Source: an uncultured Clostridia bacterium | Lineage (GTDB): Bacteria; Bacillota; Clostridia; RUG12999 | Assembly (NCBI GenBank): GCA_938005345.1 | Contig: CALLNG010000138.1 | Coordinates: forward strand, 1-6,103 | Direction of reading: 5' to 3' | DNA length: 6,103 bases | Part shown: positions 1 through 5,609 of the stretch, in pieces | Position numbering within the stretch: position 1 is the stretch's first letter | Layout of the letters: every line of letters starts with the position of its first letter | Position numbers and translations under genes: made by a program | The notes under the pieces: model-generated | Told to the model about the DNA's origin: nothing | Database searches by the model: none | What the model saw: only the letters and a program-made list of their open reading frames with translations

Positions 1-1352
1 GCGATGTCCATCAAAATTTGGGTCCGTTCCCTGGCTTGCGCATTTTCAAATACAACGTCAAATTGATTTTGGTTATGGCCAATATCGGTAAAATGCTGGC
101 GGACTGATTCTGCAATATCTATACTTCGCAGCGTCACACCCAACAGTTCACACAGCGTTTGCGCATTGGACTTGGTACGCGTTGTGGTACCGAAACAGGG
201 CATAGTAACAGCAACAATATCTTTTCGGGGACGGGCGAGTTGATCCATGGCACGCACGGTAACAAGAAGCGCAAGACACGAGTCCAGGCCACCTGAAATT
301 CCTATTACCGCTGTTTTACTATAGGACCGCTGCAAACGGGTTTTGAGACCCTGCGTCTGCATGGCTAAAATTTCTTCACAGCGGTCAGAAAGAACCGCAG
401 CCTGCTCAGGCACAAAGGGGCGTGCCGGGAAAGGCCGAGAAAGCACTGTTTTTTCAAGTGGCATGGAGAAATATACGGTTTGCATTTCCGGAGCAGGAGA
501 AACACTTTCATAAGTGCTCATCCTCTGCCGTTCATGACGCAGACGCAAAACATCAATTTCTGTACAGAGGAACTGGTTTTGAAACAACGGACTCTCTGCA
601 AGCAGAGTACCGTTTTCTGTGATAATATTATGCCCAGCAAACACCATATCTGTAGTGGATTCTCCGTCTCCTGCATCAGAATAGACATATCCACAAAGCA
701 GACGGGCAGATTGACTCTGAATGAGGGAACGTCGGTAGTCATTTTTTCCAATTGTTTCATCGCTTGCAGAACAATTAGCAATAATATATGCTCCGTGAGG
801 CGCCAAATGATTGGAGACAGGCGCAGCTACCCACACATCTTCGCAGATTTCCACACCCAGCGTAAATTCTGGTAATTCTTCACAGGAAAATAGCAAATGA
901 GAGCCAAATGGGCAAGTAAAAGGCCCTACTGTAATTTGCGTGTTTTGCGGAGGACAGGGGGTAAAATATCGTTTTTCATAAAATTCCCCATAATTGGGAA
1001 TGTGGGTTTTGGGAACAATCCCCAGTAATTGACCTTGATAAATGACAGCAGCACAGTTATAAAGTTGATGGTTTAGCAGTAATGGAATGCCTAACACGAT
1101 GACACACCGAACCCGGCCGCTATACGAGATGAGATCAAGAAGCACTTCCCGTGCCTGATCCAGCAAAAAAGACTGTAAAAATAAATCGCCGCATGTATAT
1201 CCTGTCACACATAACTCAGGTAATACTAACAAATTCACACTTTGTTGCTGCGCATAATCCATTTGTTTTTTGATTTCAGTGCCGTTTGCCCAACAATCCG
1301 CAACAGTAATATTGGGTGTTGCGGCTGCTACTTTAATAAAACCATGTTGCAT
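1..1352 (-). CDS. nadE: Glutamine-dependent NAD+ synthetase, 3' end beyond window
   Basis: This enzyme makes NAD+ from nicotinic acid adenine dinucleotide, ATP and glutamine in the cytoplasm, the last step of NAD synthesis. Translating the minus strand from ATG 1350-1352 gives 450 uninterrupted codons, running off the left edge; two-domain members have about 640-680 residues, so roughly 200 are missing. The N-terminal half is a nitrilase-type glutaminase with the expected triad: Glu46 (LPELCVTGY), Lys115 (VPKTHIPNYGEF) and Cys170 (GVEICEDVW), followed by IIANCSAS. The C-terminal half is the adenylating synthetase domain with the ATP-pyrophosphatase P-loop SGGLDS at 353-358 and, later, MPCFGTTTRTKSNAQ. 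The start is supported by AAGGGG at 1361-1366, 8 nt upstream, and a strong promoter further up. The gene is divergent from the sulfatase unit. The glutaminase domain means glutamine can be used directly instead of free ammonia. I see no frameshift. Confidence 0.95.
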   Translation of the reverse strand, partial: MQHGFIKVAAATPNITVADCWANGTEIKKQMDYAQQQSVNLLVLPELCVTGYTCGDLFLQSFLLDQAREVLLDLISYSGRVRCVIVLGIPLLLNHQLYNCAAVIYQGQLLGIVPKTHIPNYGEFYEKRYFTPCPPQNTQITVGPFTCPFGSHLLFSCEELPEFTLGVEICEDVWVAAPVSNHLAPHGAYIIANCSASDETIGKNDYRRSLIQSQSARLLCGYVYSDAGDGESTTDMVFAGHNIITENGTLLAESPLFQNQFLCTEIDVLRLRHERQRMSTYESVSPAPEMQTVYFSMPLEKTVLSRPFPARPFVPEQAAVLSDRCEEILAMQTQGLKTRLQRSYSKTAVIGISGGLDSCLALLVTVRAMDQLARPRKDIVAVTMPCFGTTTRTKSNAQTLCELLGVTLRSIDIAESVRQHFTDIGHNQNQFDVVFENAQARERTQILMDI

Positions 1353-1388
1353 AGTATTCGCCCCTTAGACGTTAATTTCTTTCTTTCT

Positions 1389-1417
1389 ATTTTATATCTT
1401 GTGCAGGAATTTGTCAA
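1389..1417 (-). promoter_or_regulatory. Sigma-A-type promoter of nadE
   Basis: On the minus strand there is a perfect -35 box TTGACA (1412-1417), a 17-nt spacer, and -10 box TAAAAT (1389-1394, 5 of 6 to consensus). Transcription would start near 1382, giving a leader of about 30 nt that contains the AAGGGG ribosome binding site at 1361-1366. No operator-like dyad is evident around it, so fairly constitutive expression is likely (inference). Confidence 0.8.
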
Positions 1418-1505
1418 ATTATTTTCAAAATTTGAAGAACAAGGGAAATAGGGAGCAAATGAAAGAATAAGAGAAATGACAGCGGAAAAGTAGGGAAATT
1501 AGATG

Positions 1506-1534
1506 TTGTTATGCTACAACACGTGTGGTATAGT
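1506..1534 (+). promoter_or_regulatory. Promoter of the sulfatase unit, extended -10 type
   Basis: TTGTTA (1506-1511, 4 of 6 to the -35 consensus) and TATAGT (1529-1534, 5 of 6 to the -10) are 17 nt apart. TGTGG directly before the -10 gives the TRTGn extended -10 element common in Gram-positive promoters, which would offset the weak -35. Start of transcription is predicted near 1540, about 12 nt before the repeated leader begins, so the leader would be almost the whole 5' untranslated region. Confidence 0.6.
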
Positions 1535-1536
1535 AA
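1509..1536 (+). promoter_or_regulatory. Imperfect 28-bp palindrome between -35 and -10, probable operator
   Basis: The core ACACGTGT (1519-1526) is a perfect 8-bp palindrome. Flanking positions extend the dyad to the pattern TTAnnnTACn-ACACGTGT-nGTAnnnTAA, with 6 of 10 flanking positions symmetric. It fills the spacer of the promoter, the classical place for a repressor. The central CG is seen in many LacI/GalR-family operators, but no regulator gene lies in the window, so the binding protein is unknown. The second leader copy lacks this site. Confidence 0.45.
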
Positions 1537-1551
1537 TAGAAAAATAAGTTG

Positions 1552-1782
1552 GGAGGAAACAGTTAAAACAAAAAGGAACATAACACAGAATAAAAAGGCA
1601 TGGCAAACAGACCATTGATAAATGGTCAATAAAATATTTGCGTAACAGTCAGACACGTGCGGTGTAGTGTACCTGTATCCTCAAGTATAAGTATGGCACA
1701 AAATTTAGAATGCGGCACTACAGTTCTTGGGTTTCGTTCCCTTTTGTGCCTTGTAGCGCAGCGGAAAGGAATGGTCATCTTT
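1552..1782 (+). repeat. Direct repeat copy A: structured leader before the sulfatase gene
   Basis: This 231-nt stretch from GGAGGAAACAG to the base before ATG 1783 recurs at 3374-3604 with roughly 85-90% identity by eye and the same total length. Visible structure: hairpin GACCATT/AATGGTC (1610-1616 with 1621-1627, loop GATA) enclosed by GCAAA/TTTGC (1603-1607 with 1637-1641); a 9-bp pairing GGCACAAAA/TTTTGTGCC (1695-1703 with 1742-1750); and a competing pairing of 1735-1744 with 1765-1773 that covers the Shine-Dalgarno AAAGGA (1765-1770). It looks like a cis-acting RNA. I recognise no T-box, cobalamin, TPP, SAM or cyclic-dinucleotide hallmark in it. Confidence 0.9.
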
Positions 1783-3036
1783 ATGAAAGCTATTATGATT
1801 ATGTATGATTCCCTAAACCGTAATTTATTGGAATCCTATGGATGTGATTGGACGAAAACACCTAATTTTAAACGTTTAGCCCAGCATAGCATTCAATTTG
1901 AAAATTGTTATGTAGGAAGTATGCCATGTATGCCTGCACGCAGGGAACTTCATACAGGGCGGTTTAATTTTTTACATCGCAGCTGGGGACCCATAGAACC
2001 ATTTGATGATTCTATGCCTGAAATTTTAAAAAAGAATGGTATTTATACGCATTTGACCAGCGATCATCAGCACTATTGGGAAGACGGCGGATGTACCTAT
2101 CACACAAGATATTCTTCTTGGGAAATATCCCGTGGACAAGAAGGGGATCCATGGAAAGCGGATCTTAATATTCATTTTGATAAAAATACAATTTTTGAAA
2201 CAAAAAAACTTCCATTTTCGGATAGTGCTGTACAAAATTTATATGATACGGATGAACGCAACCGGGCATATATGAATAGGGAAGAACGAACCTCCCAAGC
2301 AGTAACGTTTGAAAATGGCATGCAGTTTATCCATCAAAACCATGGACAAGATAATTGGTTTTTACAAATAGAAACCTTTGATCCCCATGAACCTTTTTAC
2401 ACATTACCAGAAGATAAAGCTTTATATCCTCATGATTTTATAGGCGATGGAGAAGATGACTGGCCTCCATACGCTAAAGTAGCAGAAGATAAGGATACCG
2501 TACAACATGTACGATATAATTATGCGGCCCTGCTTAGTAAGTGTGACCGTTATTTGGGTAAAATTTTAGATTTAATGGATCAATATCATATGTGGGAAGA
2601 CACGTTACTTATTGTTAATACAGACCATGGTTTTTTATTAGGAGAGCATGGATGGTGGGGCAAAACTACCATGCCGATTTACGATGAAATTGCTCATATA
2701 CCATTATACATATATGATCCGCGTACACCGGAACTGATTGGGCAGCAACGATACTCTATTGTTCAAACAATTGACCTTGCCCCCACCCTTTTGGACTTTT
2801 TTAAAGTCCCTATTCCAAAGGACATGCAAGGGGAACCTTTAAAGAAAATAATACAAAATGATACGCCCATCCATGATTACGCTATATTTGGTTATCATGG
2901 AAGCCAAATTGATATCACAGACGGACAATATGTGTATATGAAAGCAGCTGCTGACCCAGATGCCCCGGTATATGAATATACACTTATGCCTACGCATATG
3001 CGTTGTATGTTTTCAACACAAGAAATGAAAATATAG
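1783..3036 (+). CDS. Sulfatase (alkaline phosphatase superfamily), main frame, 3' end frameshifted
   Basis: Sulfatases hydrolyse sulfate esters, often on host or dietary glycans; the substrate here cannot be told. The protein opens with MKAIMIMYDSLNR, whose Asp9 is a likely metal ligand as in other members. It carries the formylglycine signature CxPxR at Cys49-Met-Pro-Ala-Arg53, followed by ELHTGR, so a maturase (anSME in anaerobes) would be needed; none is in the window. The second metal site is NTDHGFLLGEHGWWGK with Asp281, His282 and Lys294. No signal peptide is seen, which suggests a cytoplasmic enzyme acting on small substrates. Translation stops at TAG 3034-3036 after 417 residues, while the expected C-terminus continues in another frame to 3272; restored length would be 496. 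I chose ATG 1783 because upstream in-frame sequence is the repeated leader and AAAGGA (1765-1770) precedes it, though 12 nt away is rather long. Confidence 0.85.
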   Translation: MKAIMIMYDSLNRNLLESYGCDWTKTPNFKRLAQHSIQFENCYVGSMPCMPARRELHTGRFNFLHRSWGPIEPFDDSMPEILKKNGIYTHLTSDHQHYWEDGGCTYHTRYSSWEISRGQEGDPWKADLNIHFDKNTIFETKKLPFSDSAVQNLYDTDERNRAYMNREERTSQAVTFENGMQFIHQNHGQDNWFLQIETFDPHEPFYTLPEDKALYPHDFIGDGEDDWPPYAKVAEDKDTVQHVRYNYAALLSKCDRYLGKILDLMDQYHMWEDTLLIVNTDHGFLLGEHGWWGKTTMPIYDEIAHIPLYIYDPRTPELIGQQRYSIVQTIDLAPTLLDFFKVPIPKDMQGEPLKKIIQNDTPIHDYAIFGYHGSQIDITDGQYVYMKAAADPDAPVYEYTLMPTHMRCMFSTQEMKI

Positions 3037-3272
3037 AATTAACAGAACCATTCTCTTTTACCAAAGGATGTAAGGTCTTAAAAATTAAATCACAGAACCG
3101 TATGGGCGATACCACTTCTTTTGGAACAATGCTGTATGACCTGCAGCAGGATCCCGGACAAAATACCCCTATTCAGAATAAAGCGGTTCAAGCACGTATG
3201 GAAATAGCTTTAAAAAAATTTTTTAAAGAAAGCGATGCACCAAAAGAACTATATAGACGGTTTTGGCCTTAA
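3030..3272 (+). pseudogene. Displaced C-terminal 80 residues of the sulfatase
   Basis: Shifted by one base relative to the main sulfatase frame, this segment reads NIELTEPFSFTKGCKV and later GTMLYDLQQDPGQNTPIQ, the typical C-terminal portion of sulfatases of this kind, where a residue block on the bound product domain ends in a 'DL..DPGQ..P' motif. It ends KELYRRFWP at TAA 3270-3272. It has no ribosome binding site or convincing start of its own. Adding one A to the run at 3028-3031 would join the two parts as EMKNIELTEP. The break is either a genuine recent mutation or a homopolymer sequencing or assembly error; the open frame on both sides favours one of these over an old pseudogene. Confidence 0.8.
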
Positions 3273-3373
3273 ACTTAAATAAATACAATATAATATATTA
3301 TTATATTATAAAAATATATACAATAAATATTATTTAATTAGCAAAAAATAAATTTCAGAATTTATCAACTTTA
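3273..3373 (+). other. AT-rich spacer between sulfatase and second leader
   Basis: About 100 bases of almost pure A and T. A near-palindrome lies at 3289-3310 (TATAATATATTA then TTATATTATA), but it has no G or C pairs and would be a weak terminator at best. I find no convincing -35/-10 pair at the distance seen before copy A, so the downstream gene may be co-transcribed with the sulfatase, although many TATAAT-like hexamers make a promoter impossible to exclude. Confidence 0.5.
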
Positions 3374-3604
3374 GGAGGAAACAGTTAAAAAAAACAGAGT
3401 GGAACATAACACAGAATAAAAGGCATGGCAAACAGACCATTGGTAAATGGTCAAAAATATTTGCGTAACAGTCAGACACATGTGGTGTTGTGGCCTATAT
3501 TCTCAAGTAGTAGTATGGCACAAAATTTAAAATGCTGCACTACAGTTTTTGGGTTTCATTCCCTTTTGTACCTTGTAGCGCAGCGGAAAGGAATGATCAT
3601 ATTT
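3374..3604 (+). repeat. Direct repeat copy B: structured leader before the metallophosphoesterase gene
   Basis: This is the second copy of the element at 1552-1782. It keeps the hairpin GACCATT/AATGGTC (3435-3441 with 3446-3452) but its loop is GGTA instead of GATA, and it keeps GCAAA/TTTGC (3428-3432 with 3460-3464). The 9-bp pairing is GGCACAAAA with TTTTGTACC (3517-3525 with 3564-3572), now with one C-A mismatch. The Shine-Dalgarno-covering helix is fully Watson-Crick because CG becomes CA opposite UG. Small indels lie in A-rich unpaired stretches, and a divergent block lies at about 3480-3512. The lengths of the two copies happen to be identical despite these indels. Confidence 0.9.
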
Positions 3605-4507
3605 ATGAAAGTTGCAGCAATGGCAGATCTTCATGTAGACTTGCTTCCTGGAGCAAAAGCAAGGATGCAGGAGTTTTGGGATGTGGCAAAACGGGAAAAA
3701 GTAGATATGGTGATCAACTTGGGAGATTTTGCAGTGCCCAAGGAAGAAAACCAGTGGATAGCAGACAGCTGGAAAAATTGCGCGTTGCCTCACGCGTTGG
3801 TGTTGGGAAACCACGATATGGATGAAAACGATAAAAGCCGCTATATGCAGTTTTATGGGTTAAAACGGAGCTATGACAGTTTTGCAGTAGGTGGGATACA
3901 ATGGATATTGCTGGATACCAACTACTTTAATTTTGGTGGTGTTTGTTATGATTATGCCTACGCAAATTATTACGATAAAAAACGGGAGTATTTAGGAGAT
4001 TTGCAGATTGAATGGCTGCAACATGTACTGGATAAAAGCAGTTTACCTTGTGTACTACTAGGTCATGAAGGATTGCATTATGCGGGGGATCAAGAAAAAA
4101 TTTGGCCAGTACTAAAACAGTACCGGAATAAAATAGCGTTGTGTATCAATGGTCATAATCATGTTGATGGATTAACTGTGCAGGAGGGAATAGGATTTCT
4201 CGAAGTGGTTAGCATGTCACAGCACTGGCTTGGTGATGAAGCAGAGCTGCTTACCTTGCAAGAGTGTAATGGATATTTTTCTCCGGAGGAATTTGAGGAA
4301 TACCGCTTTTTGCGTTATATGGCGCCGTATGAAAAAGCGATGTATGAAATACTAGAGTTTGACTTGGATAACAACTGTGTATCGGTTAGGGGAAGTAAAT
4401 CAGCATTTGTTGGAAGAAGTCCGAGGGAACGGGGGCATAGTGGTGCTATACATGGTATAGAACAAACAACAGAGGTCAAAGAAAAACTGTTTTATTGGGG
4501 AAGATAA
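3605..4507 (+). CDS. Calcineurin-like metallophosphoesterase
   Basis: A 300-residue dinuclear-metal phosphoesterase. All core motifs of the family are present in order: Asp8-Leu-His10 (MADLH), Gly40-Asp41 (NLGDF), Gly-Asn69-His70-Asp71 (LGNHDMD), His154 (LLGHEG) and His184-Asn185-His186 (NGHNHVDG). These bind two metals and the phosphate, so it should be active. The arrangement resembles cyclic-nucleotide phosphodiesterase (CpdA/Icc)-like and sugar phosphatase members, but the substrate cannot be assigned. No signal peptide or membrane segment is visible, so it is probably cytoplasmic. The frame remains open upstream to ATG 3425, but that stretch is the repeated leader, so I choose ATG 3605, which starts directly on the conserved fold. 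AAAGGA lies 12 nt upstream exactly as before the sulfatase. ATG 3593 is also in frame but abuts the ribosome binding site. Confidence 0.88.
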   Translation: MKVAAMADLHVDLLPGAKARMQEFWDVAKREKVDMVINLGDFAVPKEENQWIADSWKNCALPHALVLGNHDMDENDKSRYMQFYGLKRSYDSFAVGGIQWILLDTNYFNFGGVCYDYAYANYYDKKREYLGDLQIEWLQHVLDKSSLPCVLLGHEGLHYAGDQEKIWPVLKQYRNKIALCINGHNHVDGLTVQEGIGFLEVVSMSQHWLGDEAELLTLQECNGYFSPEEFEEYRFLRYMAPYEKAMYEILEFDLDNNCVSVRGSKSAFVGRSPRERGHSGAIHGIEQTTEVKEKLFYWGR

Positions 4508-4509
4508 AA

Positions 4510-4542
4510 AAAGAGCCAGCACTCGTAGTAGGCTGGCTCTTT
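4510..4542. terminator. Convergent intrinsic terminator
   Basis: A perfect 11-bp stem, AAAGAGCCAGC (4510-4520) with GCTGGCTCTTT (4532-4542), has an 11-nt loop. On the minus strand the stem runs into a seven-T tract (4506-4512), making a strong terminator just after the isomerase stop at 4552. On the plus strand only three Ts follow, so it should end the phosphoesterase transcript less efficiently. It starts 3 bases after the phosphoesterase stop. Confidence 0.85.
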
Positions 4543-4551
4543 GCGTATCCG

Positions 4552-5457
4552 TTAGGATATGGTGGCAGCAGCCATAAAGTTTTCTGAGGTTAACTCTTGG
4601 CCGATGCGGTATAGAAGCTGCAAGGCTACATCTTTACAGGAATCGGGCACAACCCGAATGAGCATATGTGCCTCAAAGGTGAAAGAACCCGAAAAGGCAA
4701 TATCATGCAGTGCCTTCATGATGGGAGGCCAATCAATGGTACCATAAAATGGCGCAGTATGTTGGTCAGATTTTCCATTGCTGTCCTGTATATGGAGCGC
4801 TTTGAGACGGTTGCCAATCAGGCGCAGCATATCGGGTTGGGAAACACCCTGAATATGTGCATGCCCTGTATCCCAGCAAATTCCGACAGCGGATGACTGA
4901 AAGCTATCCACTAAATCGATTAGAGATTCTGTATTGGCAGTAAACATACCACTCAGTCCGCCATATTTTCCAAACTGGTCCGCCATGTTTTCAATCGCAA
5001 TGCCAGTAGAACATTCCTCTGCCAACTGGACAAAGGGTGCAAACCAGCGCAAATTTTTCTCTTTTAGTGCATCGCGGTGTGCACGGTCAAAATGGCCGGG
5101 GAACGTACCAGCATGAAACACCAGCCAGGGAATCCTTAACATGGCGGCTGCTTTTACACTGCGCTTGGACATTTGATATAGAAACGGGTTACGTTCATTT
5201 TCGGCAAACGTTTGATAGATTGGTGCATGGCCTTGTACAAACGTGACATCGTTTTTTTCTCCAAATTCCTTAATTTGGAGTATCCATTCTTCCCAATTAT
5301 CTTGTACAAAAGGGGACTCAGGGAAGGGAGAACAATCGCCGCACCAATCCCCAAAGTTAATATCGATGTGGTGAAATCCCGCTTGTACAATTCGCGTCAG
5401 CTGCTGCTCTATACTACCGCAGCCAAACAAAACATTTGCGGAAGTGGCAACATTCAT
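4552..5457 (-). CDS. Sugar phosphate isomerase/epimerase-like TIM-barrel protein
   Basis: A 301-residue protein of the xylose isomerase-like / AP endonuclease 2 TIM-barrel group, which includes hexulose-phosphate and inosose isomerases, epimerases and dehydratases. Likely metal-binding and catalytic residues fall at strand ends: His77 (VQGHAPIY), His115 (VFHAGTFPGH), Glu156 (IAIENMAD), Asp196 and His199 (CWDTGHAHIQG), His222 and Asp225 (LHIQDSNG), His233, Asp242 (GTIDW) and Glu262 (FTFEAHM). The Glu156-Asp196-His222-Glu262 set matches the usual single-metal site. Length is typical of the group. Start ATG 5455-5457 has GAAGGT (5465-5470) 7 nt upstream. It has its own promoter and terminator, so it appears monocistronic. 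A true endonuclease role is less likely given its small single metal centre, but the exact substrate cannot be read from sequence. Confidence 0.8.
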   Translation of the reverse strand: MNVATSANVLFGCGSIEQQLTRIVQAGFHHIDINFGDWCGDCSPFPESPFVQDNWEEWILQIKEFGEKNDVTFVQGHAPIYQTFAENERNPFLYQMSKRSVKAAAMLRIPWLVFHAGTFPGHFDRAHRDALKEKNLRWFAPFVQLAEECSTGIAIENMADQFGKYGGLSGMFTANTESLIDLVDSFQSSAVGICWDTGHAHIQGVSQPDMLRLIGNRLKALHIQDSNGKSDQHTAPFYGTIDWPPIMKALHDIAFSGSFTFEAHMLIRVVPDSCKDVALQLLYRIGQELTSENFMAAATIS

Positions 5458-5514
5458 CTCACATACCTTCTTTCCAAATTATCTAGTTTTTGAATGGATA
5501 GTACATGTTGATAT

Positions 5515-5567
5515 AAAAATCACCGGGTTGTTATGATATGGATAGCATACCACAACAACCCGGTGAT
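5515..5567 (-). terminator. Strong intrinsic terminator downstream of ppdK
   Basis: A perfect 14-bp inverted repeat, ATCACCGGGTTGTT (5519-5532 plus) with AACAACCCGGTGAT (5554-5567), has a 21-nt loop. Read on the minus strand it is followed by a run of five T (5519-5515), as expected for the end of the ppdK transcript, whose stop is at 5610-5612. The large loop, unusual for a simple terminator, contains the -10 box of the isomerase promoter and a small TATG/CATA dyad. Confidence 0.8.
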
Positions 5568-5572
5568 GTCAA
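5544..5572 (-). promoter_or_regulatory. Promoter of the isomerase gene, nested in the terminator hairpin
   Basis: On the minus strand a perfect -35 TTGACA (5567-5572) lies 17 nt from TATGCT (5544-5549), a -10 with 4 of 6 matches. TGTGG immediately before it supplies the extended -10 element, as in the sulfatase promoter. The predicted start, near 5537, is inside the hairpin loop, so transcripts from here would carry only one arm and escape termination. The 5' leader would be about 80 nt. Confidence 0.6.
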
Positions 5573-5609
5573 TTTATTTTACAAACAAATTACATGCCTG
5601 TGCAAGTTT

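Noticed and set aside
518..781. 87-codon minus-strand open frame inside nadE
   Set aside because: Out of frame with the continuous nadE reading, which carries the catalytic motifs; a shadow frame.
1599..1631. Possible short leader peptide MANRPLINGQ in copy A
   Set aside because: No properly spaced ribosome binding site; in copy B the stop is lost and the stretch is better explained by the conserved hairpin.
1728..1745. GGG...CCC followed by TTTT inside the leader as an intrinsic terminator
   Set aside because: Only three pairs with a 7-nt loop and a short T run; too weak to terminate.
1657..1782. GTG-initiated N-terminal extension of the sulfatase
   Set aside because: It is part of the repeated leader, has no ribosome binding site, and differences from copy B would nearly all be nonsynonymous.
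3289..3310. AT-only near-palindrome as a terminator or origin-like element
   Set aside because: No GC pairs and low complexity; expected by chance in such an AT-rich spacer.
3425..3604. ATG-initiated 60-residue extension of the phosphoesterase
   Set aside because: Same reason; the calcineurin fold starts directly at ATG 3605.
1552..3604. Repeat pair as ends of a transposon or CRISPR-like array
   Set aside because: Direct rather than inverted, only two copies, no transposase, no target-site duplication seen, and both copies end at start codons.
1524..5553. TGTGGTAT shared by the sulfatase and isomerase promoters as a common operator half-site
   Set aside because: It sits exactly at the extended -10 position in both, so RNA polymerase recognition explains it.
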